NCBI RefSeq assembly: GCF_900142915.1
Contig: NZ_FRCM01000002.1
Coordinates: 558,001-622,000 of the forward strand
Source: Mucilaginibacter sp. OK098
GTDB taxonomy: Bacteria; Bacteroidota; Bacteroidia; Sphingobacteriales; Sphingobacteriaceae
Direction of reading: 5' to 3'
DNA: 64,000 nt
Both the position numbers and the translations under genes were made by a program. Below, piece after piece: positions 1-8,304 of this stretch (position 1 is its first letter; the number at the start of each line of letters is the position of its first letter). Below the pieces are notes generated by a model that was not told where the DNA came from, ran no database searches, and worked only from the letters and a program-made list of their open reading frames with translations.

Positions 1-1542
1 CAGCCCGAACAAGGCAATAAATTTAAAGCTGTCGATCCTGCTTTAGGGATAGATCTGCCCGGGGAATTTTATGCAGCTAATATTGCAGAAGCTGATGCAG
101 CTATGAAATTAGCCGACAAAGCTTTTGCTGTATTTCGCAGTATTGGCAATACTAAGAAGGCTGCTTTTTTACGCAGCATAGCTGATGAAGTTATTGCTAT
201 TGGCGCACCGCTGATAGAACGCGCTATGGCCGAAAGCGGTTTGCCTGAGGCCCGTCTGCAAGGCGAACGCGGACGTACCACCAACCAACTTAAAATGTTT
301 GCCGATCTGCTGGAAGAAGGCTCATGGGTTGAGGCTATTATTGATACCGCTATCCCTGACCGCCAGCCTTTGCCACGTATTGATATTCGCAAAATGATGG
401 TGCCGCTTGGCCCATGTGTGGTATTTGGCGCAAGTAATTTCCCCATGGCGTTTTCGGTTGCCGGTGGCGATACTGCTGCCGCACTGGCTGCAGGTTGTCC
501 GGTTGTAGTAAAGGCTCACCCCGCTCATCCCGGTACAAGTGCGCTGGTTGGCGAAGCAATTAAAAAAGCTGCTGAAAAAACCGGCATGCCCGAAGGCGTA
601 TTCTCCATTTTGTATGACGATGGCTATGCAATTGGCGAAGCATTGGTAAAGCATCCAAAAACTAAAATTGTAACCTTTACCGGCTCATTTAAAGGCGGTA
701 TGGCATTGGTAAAAATGGCACGTGAACGCGATGAGCCTATCCCGGTATTTGCCGAAATGGGCAGCACTAACCCCATTATATTATTACCAAAAGCTTTGGA
801 GAACCGGGCCGAAGAACTGGCAAAACTATCTGCCTCAATAACCGGAAACGCAGGTCAGTTTTGTACGCAGCCTGGCTTACTGTTGGCTGTTAAGTCTGAT
901 AGTTTGGAGAAATTCAAAAAAGCGCTTGGCATCGCGATAGCTGATGTAAATTCGGCTACCATGCTAACACCCGGCATTTGTGCTAACTTTAATAAATTAT
1001 CAGGCGGAATGCTGGCTGACAAAGCTGTTTCGGTAATAGCAAAATCAGATAAAGTAAATACAGCGCAAATAAACCAGGGGGTGGCCGTTGTTACTGAAAT
1101 AACAGCAGCAGCGTTTTTGGCTGATGAAAAGTTTAAGGAAGAAGTTTTCGGGCCATATTCCATGCTGGTTGTTGCTGATGATATAGCACAACTGGAACAG
1201 GTAATAGCTTCACTGCATGGCCAATTAACCGTAACTGTAATGGCCGAAAATGAGGAATTGCCAAACTATACAAGCATAACTGATAAGCTGGCTAATTTAG
1301 CCGGAAGGGTGATCCTGAATGGACCACCAACAGGTGTTGAAGTAGGTAATGCCATCCATCATGGCGGACCGTTCCCGTCAACATCCGATAGCCGTTTTAC
1401 ATCGGTAGGCACATCATCCATCAAACGTTTCGTTAGGCCGGTATGCTGGCAAAATTGGAGTGATGATTTGCTGCCCGATGAACTAAAAACAGACAATCCG
1501 CTAAAGATCTGGCGGTTGTTTAATAATGAATGGACTAAATAG
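1..1542 (+). CDS. 2-oxoglutarate-semialdehyde dehydrogenase (aldehyde dehydrogenase family), 5' end outside window
   Basis: NAD(P)-dependent aldehyde dehydrogenase. The frame is open from base 1 with in-family sequence before the first Met (103), so the true start lies left of the window; 513 residues are visible. Seen: the FTGS nucleotide-loop motif, the FAEMG segment with the general-base Glu (about 745-760), and GQFCTQ with the catalytic Cys codon at 862-864. The closest family I recognise is 2-oxoglutarate-semialdehyde (2,5-dioxopentanoate) dehydrogenase, which oxidises the last intermediate of hydroxyproline or pentose breakdown to 2-oxoglutarate. The hydroxyproline 2-epimerase and D-amino-acid oxidoreductase genes downstream favour the hydroxyproline route. 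The missing deaminase of that route (dihydrodipicolinate-synthase family) may lie upstream of the window. The stop codon is already part of a repeat arm. Confidence 0.9.
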   Translation, partial: QPEQGNKFKAVDPALGIDLPGEFYAANIAEADAAMKLADKAFAVFRSIGNTKKAAFLRSIADEVIAIGAPLIERAMAESGLPEARLQGERGRTTNQLKMFADLLEEGSWVEAIIDTAIPDRQPLPRIDIRKMMVPLGPCVVFGASNFPMAFSVAGGDTAAALAAGCPVVVKAHPAHPGTSALVGEAIKKAAEKTGMPEGVFSILYDDGYAIGEALVKHPKTKIVTFTGSFKGGMALVKMARERDEPIPVFAEMGSTNPIILLPKALENRAEELAKLSASITGNAGQFCTQPGLLLAVKSDSLEKFKKALGIAIADVNSATMLTPGICANFNKLSGGMLADKAVSVIAKSDKVNTAQINQGVAVVTEITAAAFLADEKFKEEVFGPYSMLVVADDIAQLEQVIASLHGQLTVTVMAENEELPNYTSITDKLANLAGRVILNGPPTGVEVGNAIHHGGPFPSTSDSRFTSVGTSSIKRFVRPVCWQNWSDDLLPDELKTDNPLKIWRLFNNEWTK

Positions 1543-1640
1543 TCATTGGTCAGTGGTCATTAGTCAGTGGTGAAAAATCTTAACCATGCTAATACCAATG
1601 ACTAATGACATAATGACTAATGACTAAATGACTAAATGAC
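1540..1640. repeat. Low-complexity inverted repeat built on AATGACTA units
   Basis: The left arm (1540-1570) repeats TAGTCATT/TCAGTGG units. The right arm (1596-1640) repeats the complementary AATGACTA unit. The left arm contains the stop of the dehydrogenase and the right arm the start of the epimerase. A related tract lies at 50535-50602. Confidence 0.75.
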
Positions 1641-2634
1641 TAAAACATTTTTCTGTATAGATGCGCACACCTGTGGTAACCCGGTAAGGCTGGTAGCTGG
1701 TGGCGGGCCAAACCTGCAGGGCAATAACATGAGCGAAAAGCGCCAGCATTTTTTAAAAGAATATGACTGGATCCGCAAGGGGCTGATGTTTGAGCCAAGG
1801 GGACATGATATGATGTCGGGCAGTATTCTTTACCCTCCTCATGACCCGGCAAACGATGTGGCTGTACTGTTTATTGAAACCAGCGGCTGCCTGCCCATGT
1901 GCGGGCATGGTACTATCGGTACCATTACTATTGCCATTGAGGAAGGTTTGATCATTCCAAAAACGCCGGGGATAGTACGCATGGAAGCGCCTGCCGGTTT
2001 GGTTTTAATTGAATACAAGCAGGAAGGCAGCAAAGTAAAATCGGTAAAACTGACCAATGTAGCTTCTTACCTGGCTGCTGAAAACCTGCAAGTTGAATGC
2101 CCCGATCTGGGGATGCTAACCATTGATGTAAGCTATGGTGGTAACTACTACGCCATTGTTGATCCGCAGCCAAACTTTAAAGGCCTGGAAGATTATACTG
2201 CCGATCAGCTGATCTCGTGGAGCAGGGTTTTAAGGCAAAGGATCAATGAAAAATACACCTTTATTCATCCGCAAAATCCAACTATAAACGGTTGTTCGCA
2301 CATTCTTTGGGCTGGCAAAACTATCTCGCCTGAAGCCACCGCACGCAACGCTGTTTTTTATGGTGATAAGGCAATTGACCGCTCACCTTGCGGAACTGGT
2401 ACTTCTGCACGCATGGCGCAATGGCATGCAAAGGGAAAGTTAAAAAAAGGTGATAAATTTATTCATGAAAGCATCATCGGCAGCCAGTTTATCGGCACCG
2501 TTGAAGATGAAGTGATGATAGGAGATAAACCTGCAATAATCCCCGGCATTGAAGGCTGGGCAAGGGTTTATGGGTATAATACTATCAAAATAGATGATGA
2601 GGACCCATATGCGTTTGGGTTCCAGGTGATATAG
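1636..2634 (+). CDS. 4-hydroxyproline 2-epimerase (proline racemase family)
   Basis: Cytoplasmic, cofactor-independent enzyme interconverting trans-4-hydroxy-L-proline and cis-4-hydroxy-D-proline. The 332 residues match the family length. Both catalytic cysteines are present: C89 in MCGHGT and C252 in SPCGTGTSA, with D248 just before the second. Family members with Thr in place of one Cys are dehydratases, so the Cys/Cys pair supports epimerase activity. The start is fixed by the family-typical N-terminus (F-IDAHTCGNPVR). It is the last of a series of ATGACTAAA units: two three-codon frames (1620-1631 and 1628-1639) overlap each other and this start by ATGA. It lies between the semialdehyde dehydrogenase and the D-amino-acid oxidoreductase on the same strand, consistent with one catabolic transcript. 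Proline racemase is the main alternative; context favours hydroxyproline. Confidence 0.92.
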   Translation: MTKTFFCIDAHTCGNPVRLVAGGGPNLQGNNMSEKRQHFLKEYDWIRKGLMFEPRGHDMMSGSILYPPHDPANDVAVLFIETSGCLPMCGHGTIGTITIAIEEGLIIPKTPGIVRMEAPAGLVLIEYKQEGSKVKSVKLTNVASYLAAENLQVECPDLGMLTIDVSYGGNYYAIVDPQPNFKGLEDYTADQLISWSRVLRQRINEKYTFIHPQNPTINGCSHILWAGKTISPEATARNAVFYGDKAIDRSPCGTGTSARMAQWHAKGKLKKGDKFIHESIIGSQFIGTVEDEVMIGDKPAIIPGIEGWARVYGYNTIKIDDEDPYAFGFQVI

Positions 2635-2651
2635 AAGAAATAATTAACCGC

Positions 2652-2806
2652 GCGTCATTGCGAGGAACGAAGCAAACTTTGCACACGCAAATCATAGCGA
2701 ATTAAGCAATGTGACGACCAAATAGCCACATGCTTTATGGTTCAAAAGAAGCATCAAGGTTCCTGATTGTCCTAAGCTGAGATTGCTTCGTTCCTCGCAA
2801 GGACGT
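2652..2806 (-). repeat. GTCATTGCGAGG-family palindromic element, long subtype (copy 1)
   Basis: Terminal arms: GTCATTGCGAGGAACGAAGC at the left and the complementary TTGCTTCGTTCCTCGCAA at 2783-2800. The reverse complement of the interior matches copy 4 (34839-34987), including GGACAATCA followed by GAACCTTGAT. It sits between two genes expected to be co-transcribed. Confidence 0.85.
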
Positions 2807-2826
2807 GTGGAATTGATAATAATAAT

Positions 2827-4074
2827 ATGAGCAAAGCAATAATAATTGGAGGCGGTGTTATAGGTTTATTTTCAGCTTACTACCTGCATAAATCAGGTTG
2901 GGAAGTTGATATTTTAGAACAGGGTGACCTGTCTGATAATTGCTCATTCGGCAATGCGGGGATGATTACACCAAGTCATTTTGTGCCGCTGGCATCGCCG
3001 GGTATAGTTGAGCAGGGTATAAGGTGGATGTTTAACAGCAAAAGCCCTTTTTATGTAAAGCCATCCTTAAACAGGGAATTGATAGGCTGGGGTATAAAGT
3101 TTGTAAAAAGCGCCACCAAAAAGCATGTGGAACGCTCTGCAGGAGGCTTACGGGACATATCATTATTAAGCAGGAATTTATACCATGAGTTTGAAAAGGA
3201 TTCGGGCATTGATTTTGGGTTGGAAGATAAGGGCATCCTGATGCTGTTTAAATCGCCAAAGGTTGAGGAGGAAGAAATTCACATGGTTGAAAAAGCTACT
3301 AATCTTGGTTTGGACGCGCAGTATTTAACGCCCGAAGAAACCCGCAAATTACAACCGGATCTTGAGTTGGATATACTTGGCGCGGTCCATTATCATTGCG
3401 ATTCGCACATGTCGCCGAATAAGCTGATGCAGGGCTTGGTAAAATACTTGGAAACCGAAGGTGTGCGCATCCACCGCAATACCGAAGTTCTTAGCATTAG
3501 CCAGGACGGCGGTAAGATCACATCAGTAAATACTAAAGACACAGCATACACCGGTGATAGTTATTTGATTGCAGGTGGCTCATGGTCGCCCGGGATAGCA
3601 AAGCTGGCGGGGTTAAATATTCCGATGATGCCGGGCAAAGGCTATTCTTTTATGGTGAATGACCCGGTTAAAAAAATCACCATCCCATCTATCCTCTGCG
3701 AAGCCAGGGTAGCTATAACGCCTATGAATGGCGGCATCCGTTTTGGGGGAACTATGGAGATCGGCAAGATCAATAAACAGGTAAATATGAACCGGGTAAA
3801 GGGTATTGTAGAATCTGTCCCCAAATACTTCCCTGATTTTAAATTAACGGTGCCTGATCAAAAAGATGTTTGGTTTGGTTTCAGGCCATGCTCTCCGGAT
3901 GGATTACCGTATATCGGCATGTCTGCCAAATACAAAAACCTGGCCATTGCCACCGGGCATGCCATGATAGGTTTGAGCCTGGCTCCGGCTACCGGCAAAC
4001 TGATTGCCGATGCTTTTAATGGAGAAAAACCAGTTATTAATGCGGGGTTGTTTGATGCGAACCGGTATCAGTAA
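2827..4074 (+). CDS. FAD-dependent D-amino-acid (probably D-hydroxyproline) dehydrogenase, DadA/DAO family
   Basis: Flavoprotein of 415 residues expected to oxidise cis-4-hydroxy-D-proline to the pyrroline carboxylate. The N-terminal Rossmann motif is clear: G8, G9, G10 and G13 in IIGGGVIGLFSAYYL, and E31 at the end of the second strand for the ribose hydroxyls. The C-terminus has the family signature FRPCSPDGLPYIG and a GHAMIGLSLAPATGKLI helix that closes the FAD site. It is most like bacterial D-amino-acid dehydrogenases or glycine oxidases; substrate is inferred from the adjacent hydroxyproline 2-epimerase. It is separated from the epimerase by a palindromic element (2652-2806) and followed by another (4081-4193), so the gene is bracketed by two members of one repeat family. 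No signal peptide is seen. Confidence 0.88.
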   Translation: MSKAIIIGGGVIGLFSAYYLHKSGWEVDILEQGDLSDNCSFGNAGMITPSHFVPLASPGIVEQGIRWMFNSKSPFYVKPSLNRELIGWGIKFVKSATKKHVERSAGGLRDISLLSRNLYHEFEKDSGIDFGLEDKGILMLFKSPKVEEEEIHMVEKATNLGLDAQYLTPEETRKLQPDLELDILGAVHYHCDSHMSPNKLMQGLVKYLETEGVRIHRNTEVLSISQDGGKITSVNTKDTAYTGDSYLIAGGSWSPGIAKLAGLNIPMMPGKGYSFMVNDPVKKITIPSILCEARVAITPMNGGIRFGGTMEIGKINKQVNMNRVKGIVESVPKYFPDFKLTVPDQKDVWFGFRPCSPDGLPYIGMSAKYKNLAIATGHAMIGLSLAPATGKLIADAFNGEKPVINAGLFDANRYQ

Positions 4075-4080
4075 ACCCTT

Positions 4081-4193
4081 ATTGTCATTGCGAGGTACGA
4101 AGCAATCGCGAACTATACAGAGCGGTTAGAATGGTTTAAACTTTTATGGCGGACCTGCATACTTGCGATTGCTTCGTACCTCGCAATGACAAT
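4081..4193. repeat. GTCATTGCGAGG-family palindromic element, short subtype (copy 2)
   Basis: Perfect 29-bp inverted arms at 4081-4109 and 4165-4193, separated by 55 bp. The reverse complement aligns with copy 3 (33360-33475), including a shared CGCTCTGTATAGTTCGCG-like inner stretch. It lies between convergent gene ends, where it could also act as a bidirectional terminator. Confidence 0.9.
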
Positions 4194-4199
4194 TAGCGG

Positions 4200-4721
4200 T
4201 TAAATGAGTGTTTCATACAACCCATAATTCTCCTCGTCAAAACAAACAAATATTACCTTTTCTATCTGATTTGTTTCAGATAGAAAATCTTTAACCGTAT
4301 CAACAGCAATCCGGGCTGCTTCCTTTTTTGGGAACCTGTAAACCCCGGTACTGATATTAGGAAATGCAATAGTTTTGCAATTATTATTAACAGCTAACCA
4401 CAAGGAATTTTTATAACAATTGGCAAGCTTTTCCTCCTCCTGGTATTTTCCGTCGTTCCAAACCGGACCAACAGTATGGATCACATATTTTGCAGGCAAC
4501 CGTCCGGCAGTAGTTATTACGGCTTCGCCAGTTTTGCAGCCACCTTGCCTGGCAACTATTTTGCGGCATTCTTCTAAAATGTCAGGTCCGCCCGCACGGT
4601 GTATGGCGCCATCAACACCACCGCCGCCTAAAAGAGAAGTATTGGCAGCGTTTACTATGGCATCGGCTTTTATTTTGGTAATGTCGGCTTTAAGGAGTTC
4701 AATTTTATTTTCAATACTCAT
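4200..4721 (-). CDS. Macrodomain protein (O-acetyl-ADP-ribose deacetylase type)
   Basis: Macro domain hydrolase of the YmdB/MacroD type, which removes ADP-ribose-linked groups (for example from O-acetyl-ADP-ribose). The 173 residues are essentially one macro domain. Seen: the NAAN motif, the glycine-rich [16 protein letters not shown] loop that binds the diphosphate, and the second loop [10 protein letters not shown] chose the ATG at 4721 ([10 protein letters not shown]) because upstream residues of a longer frame (to 4796) are not family-like and fall inside an intergenic repeat. It is convergent with the hydroxyproline genes and divergent from the AraC regulator. The target in this organism is unknown. 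Confidence 0.88.
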   Translation of the reverse strand: MSIENKIELLKADITKIKADAIVNAANTSLLGGGGVDGAIHRAGGPDILEECRKIVARQGGCKTGEAVITTAGRLPAKYVIHTVGPVWNDGKYQEEEKLANCYKNSLWLAVNNNCKTIAFPNISTGVYRFPKKEAARIAVDTVKDFLSETNQIEKVIFVCFDEENYGLYETLI

Positions 4722-4741
4722 AATTATAGGCTTTGAACAAA

Positions 4742-4940
4742 TGGCGGCATCAAAAGTGAAAGTATAAAAGCTTGTGCAAAATTTAATTTGGAGCATAGAA
4801 AAACCCGCGTACTCCGTGCCTTCTTCGCGCCCTTTGTGGTTGAAAAATTAACCACGGAGACCACTAAGAAGACGCTGTGATCGCAGAGATTAAATATTAT
4901 TTTAAGTACTTTTTAGATTTTAGTCTTTTGATATAGCCTC
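4742..4940 (-). repeat. About 200-bp dispersed intergenic repeat, copy 1
   Basis: Its reverse complement aligns along its length with 13076-13273. Shared blocks include ATATTATTTT, CTTTTGATATAGCCTC and TTTCACTTTTGAT. Inside is a hairpin, GTGGTT/AACCAC around 4837-4856. It fills the start-proximal region of the macrodomain gene. Confidence 0.75.
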
Positions 4941-4976
4941 TAACTTAATTAAATAAACAATAAATGTTCCAAAATC

Positions 4977-5040
4977 TTAACCAACTTAATCAGCCCAATC
5001 AACTTATTCGCCCCAATCAACTTAATCAACCTATTTAACT
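4977..5040. repeat. AATCAACTTAATC-unit low-complexity tract
   Basis: Roughly four degenerate direct repeats of CCAATCAACTTAAT ending a few bases before the AraC-family start. A related tract with both arms lies at 53606-53718. Confidence 0.6.
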
Positions 5041-5052
5041 AAATTTACATCC

Positions 5053-5931
5053 ATGAAAGTGCTGCCCTTCACCATTCCTGTTCCGCATGATCATTCCATC
5101 ATTGTGCAGGAAGAAGTGCTGCCGCATTTTTACACCTACCTGCACCGTCATGCCGAAACGCAGATCACCTGGATCCAAAAGGGTGAGGGTACTTTATTGG
5201 CCGGTAACAACATGCATGTTTTTCGGGAAGGGGAAATTTATGTAATTGGCGCCAACCTCCCCCATTTATTTAAAAGCGATCCTGCTTATTTTCTGCCTGA
5301 TAGTGATAAAGAAGTGCGTACGGTTACCATTTTCTTCAATCCATCCGGTAAATTATCAGCCTTATTTAATCTGCCCGAAATGAAAGCCATTAAAGCATTC
5401 ATCACCCAAAATCCAAGCGGGTTTAAGGTGCCGGATAGTATGTACACAACTATGGCTGGCAGATTGACTACCATTCAACAAACTAATAGTGCGGAACAAT
5501 TATATAGTTTTATTGAGCTGCTAAATATTTTAAGCACAACTAATAACCTGCAACCTCTTTCGTCCGGCAGCTATGCATTTTCCATGACTGATCCTGAAGG
5601 GATGCGCATAGCATCGGTTTATAATTATATTATGCAAAACTTCAGCAGTGCCTTAACGTTGGAGGATGTTGCCCTGCAGGCCCACCTTACGCCTACTGCC
5701 TTTTGCAGGTATTTTAAAAAACACACCCGGCATACACTGGTGAATTTTGTAAATAAAGTACGGGTAAATGAAGCCTGTAAAATGCTGGTTAACGGCTCCG
5801 CTAAAAGTATTGCTACCATTGCTTACAGTTGCGGTTTTAACAGCATCACCAATTTTAATTACGTGTTTAAAAGCATCACCGGCGTATCCCCGCGCGATTA
5901 TGTGAATAACTATTCAAATACAATAGAATAG
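5053..5931 (+). CDS. AraC-family transcriptional regulator with N-terminal cupin
   Basis: Probable regulator of the hydroxyproline genes. The 292-residue protein has an N-terminal cupin-like sensor domain (about residues 10-110; HRHAETQITWIQKGEG is typical) and a C-terminal double helix-turn-helix (about 185-290). The second HTH ends in the family signature IATIAYSCGFNSITNFNYVFKSITGVSPRDY (residues approximately 250-283, quoted here only to identify the AraC signature region). Linkage to hydroxyproline breakdown is inferred from position only: it lies downstream of the catabolic genes on the same strand, with the macrodomain gene on the other strand in between. The effector could be hydroxyproline or another amino or keto acid. 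Confidence 0.88.
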   Translation: MKVLPFTIPVPHDHSIIVQEEVLPHFYTYLHRHAETQITWIQKGEGTLLAGNNMHVFREGEIYVIGANLPHLFKSDPAYFLPDSDKEVRTVTIFFNPSGKLSALFNLPEMKAIKAFITQNPSGFKVPDSMYTTMAGRLTTIQQTNSAEQLYSFIELLNILSTTNNLQPLSSGSYAFSMTDPEGMRIASVYNYIMQNFSSALTLEDVALQAHLTPTAFCRYFKKHTRHTLVNFVNKVRVNEACKMLVNGSAKSIATIAYSCGFNSITNFNYVFKSITGVSPRDYVNNYSNTIE

Positions 5932-5937
5932 ATTTTA

Positions 5938-6061
5938 GAGTCAGGAAGCAAGACACAAGATTCAAAAATAAAACCCTCATCTATTACCCGGAAACGTGAT
6001 TTAATCAGTTACCCCATTCCTTGTTTAATCTTGATTCTTGTTTCTTAATTCTTAACTCTTC
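5938..6061. repeat. TCAAGAATCAAGA-type inverted repeat, copy C1
   Basis: The left arm (5938-5965) has GTCAGGAAGCAAGACACAAG and the right arm (6022-6061) has TCTTGATTCTTG and TTCTTAACTCTTC. It separates convergent genes. The same style of arm recurs at 42024-42258 and 61955-62088. Confidence 0.65.
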
Positions 6062-6064
6062 TGC

Positions 6065-6973
6065 CTATGGTGTTTTGTAAAAATAAATTGGCGAATACAC
6101 CCCTTCACTGGTAGTGTAATACCCTTTACCATCAGGTGTAAAGCCTATTGCTTCGCCTTGCTTTTCAGGCACATACAATGGCTCTTCGGGTTTTGTTTGC
6201 ATGGTTTTCCAAACAGGCTCCTTACCTTTTCGTTTCCAGTAGTAAACCTTTTCATAGTTTTTCAATACTATTTCTGAGCCATCTTTTGATATATCCCCGG
6301 CAGTTATCCATTTAAATACTTTAAGGCCTGCAAAAAACAATTTGCAGCGCCTGGTTAATATAACGGTATCATTGGGCTTATAACTTAGCGGGGTTGTATA
6401 TACTGATACTGAGTCCTGCCGTTTTGATACAATATAGATTAGCTTTTCAATGGGGTCAATCATTAAAGTTTCGGCATCCCTTGGGCCATCAGGGTATTTT
6501 AATTGAAGCGGAACCGCATTGGCAGTGGCAATTGCACTATTTAGCCATGCCGCTTTTTCATCCATCCGGTAAATGGTTAAATAATGCCGTACCGCATTAT
6601 TATCTCCAATATCACCCAAATAAACATAGCTTTCATTTTTAAGCGGACCAGGACCAACGGCAATATCCTCACAATCATACACACCAAGGTGTTTCTTGAG
6701 TTTTGGATCTCCCGGGTAATAAATAGTCGATTTTAATTTTCCATCGGGCGATATGGCAAAAAAACGGCTGGTATCGCCGCTATCATTATGCACATAATAA
6801 ATACCGGGCATTATACCCGAAGCTGCAATTCCGGAGATCTCGTTCATCTCTTTACTACTTAGCTTCCCTGCTATATCAATTTCACGGTTAAAATGCTTGT
6901 GCCGCCCATAAGCACCCAAAAAAAGGATAATTACCAGCGGTATAAGGATCTTAATTTTAGTAGCGCGTTTCAT
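6065..6973 (-). CDS. Uncharacterised membrane-anchored beta-propeller-like protein
   Basis: Function unknown; 302 residues. An N-terminal hydrophobic segment (about residues 8-22) preceded by Lys/Arg suggests a signal anchor and a periplasmic body. The body has repeated beta-rich blocks with HNDSGD, DCEDIAVGPG, YLGDIGDN and DGPRDAETLMIDP motifs, the pattern of an Asp-rich propeller seen in many uncharacterised secreted bacterial proteins. No catalytic motif is recognised. It is transcribed alone, convergent with the AraC gene and divergent from the acyltransferase. A binding or phytase-like propeller fold is possible, but I cannot assign a ligand. Confidence 0.7.
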   Translation of the reverse strand: MKRATKIKILIPLVIILFLGAYGRHKHFNREIDIAGKLSSKEMNEISGIAASGIMPGIYYVHNDSGDTSRFFAISPDGKLKSTIYYPGDPKLKKHLGVYDCEDIAVGPGPLKNESYVYLGDIGDNNAVRHYLTIYRMDEKAAWLNSAIATANAVPLQLKYPDGPRDAETLMIDPIEKLIYIVSKRQDSVSVYTTPLSYKPNDTVILTRRCKLFFAGLKVFKWITAGDISKDGSEIVLKNYEKVYYWKRKGKEPVWKTMQTKPEEPLYVPEKQGEAIGFTPDGKGYYTTSEGVYSPIYFYKTP

Positions 6974-7139
6974 TTAATGCCGTTCTCTGTATAAAACATA
7001 TAATAACGCAAATAAACGCTTTTAGTGTGAAGATTTGGTTAAGAGCATTTTGTCGGGAGGTGGAAAAAGTCATTAAGGTATAGAAGATGAACAGGATTTA
7101 ATTTAACTACGCTAATAAAGAGTTTTATATATTGCACAC

Positions 7140-8099
7140 ATGAACAATTCTAAAATTATCAGCATTATGTTATTGCGTGCAATTGCGGCCTTATCTGTAT
7201 GTATTGTTCATATTCAAATGATTTGCAATCTTCATATAAATTCCCTTATCGACTACTTAACCAACCTCGGCCAGCAAGGCGTTGTCATATTTTTTGTTAT
7301 ATCAGGTTTTATTTTACCTTATTCGCTCTATCAGAAAAATTATGTATTGAAAGACTTTTTTTCCTTTTTACTTAGGCGAAGTATCAGGATCGACCCGCCT
7401 TATTGGTGCATTATTGCCTTGTCTTTTGTTCTTGGTGCTGTACCCGTTTCGTTGCTAAACTTAAACTCGGCCTTGTTACATTTTTTTTACCTGGTACCAT
7501 TTGTAAAGGGAGCAAATTGGTTTTTAGGTATTTTCTGGACGCTTTCAATTGAATTTCAGTTTTATTTGCTCTTAGGCATATTCTTCCCTTTTTTAATGCG
7601 GATTAAAGCTAACCTATCAATACTTATATTAATAGGCCTAAGCATAACTTGCATTTTAAGTCGGCTATACTATCATGGTGTTATTATTGAACAAATGCCT
7701 GATTTTGTGATAGGATTTATAGCCTTTATGGCTTATGTTAAAAAAATTAGCCTAACCAAAGGTTTATTGATACTGTTTGCGTTTTCGGCTTATCTAATGA
7801 TTTTTGTTTCCATTAAAACCGGCGCTATCCCATTATTGACGGCTCTCTTTATTTTATTGTATAAAAGTCAAAAGGAGATCCAGCCACTTTACTTTCTAGG
7901 TAAAATTTCATACTCCCTGTACCTGATACATTATCCCTTAACGCTTTTTTTGGTTGGAAAATTCAGTTTGTATACTACCAATAAATACGTATTGTTTTTT
8001 GGGTGCATACTTTTAAGTATCCTGGGTGCATACATTTTTTATTTACTGGTTGAAAGATATGCCTTAAAACTCTCAAAAGTAATTAGGTTATCCAGGTAA
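7140..8099 (+). CDS. Acyltransferase 3 family membrane protein
   Basis: Integral membrane O-acyltransferase (OafA/YrhL-like), which acylates sugars of surface polysaccharides or glycolipids. The 319 residues form about ten hydrophobic segments. Family features seen: LRAIAALSVCIVHI near the N-terminus with the conserved Arg and His, RRSIRIDPPYW after the second helix, and GKISYSLYLIHYPL near the C-terminus. There is no C-terminal SGNH domain. The gene stands alone, so the acceptor sugar cannot be inferred. Base composition is more AT-rich than its neighbours, which is usual for membrane proteins and also for surface-polysaccharide genes. Confidence 0.85.
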   Translation: MNNSKIISIMLLRAIAALSVCIVHIQMICNLHINSLIDYLTNLGQQGVVIFFVISGFILPYSLYQKNYVLKDFFSFLLRRSIRIDPPYWCIIALSFVLGAVPVSLLNLNSALLHFFYLVPFVKGANWFLGIFWTLSIEFQFYLLLGIFFPFLMRIKANLSILILIGLSITCILSRLYYHGVIIEQMPDFVIGFIAFMAYVKKISLTKGLLILFAFSAYLMIFVSIKTGAIPLLTALFILLYKSQKEIQPLYFLGKISYSLYLIHYPLTLFLVGKFSLYTTNKYVLFFGCILLSILGAYIFYLLVERYALKLSKVIRLSR

Positions 8100-8304
8100 T
8101 CAGGTCCATTTTACATTTTGAATCTCATTTCAAAATTCCTTAACGCAATCACTAAAGATTCAACTTGGGTTTGACTTTTTGTAGAAATGTTTTTTTGTAA
8201 CATTTCAGCATTACAATTATCAAATAAATTAACTAACAAGATAGTTTATATAGTCCTGATGTAAAAACAATTTAATACATTTATCAATAAATCAAATTCA
8301 CAAT

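Larger units (their letters stand above)
4722..5052. other. Intergenic stretch between the macrodomain and AraC genes
   Basis: This 331-bp divergent spacer holds no gene. It contains the 200-bp repeat (4742-4940) and then a tract of AACTTAATCAACC-like units (4977-5040). A second tract of that kind is at 53606-53718. I see no clear promoter box. Confidence 0.6.

Noticed and set aside
4797..4940. Structured riboswitch upstream of the macrodomain gene
   Set aside because: The segment is part of a dispersed repeat also found at convergent gene ends, so a gene-specific riboswitch is unlikely.
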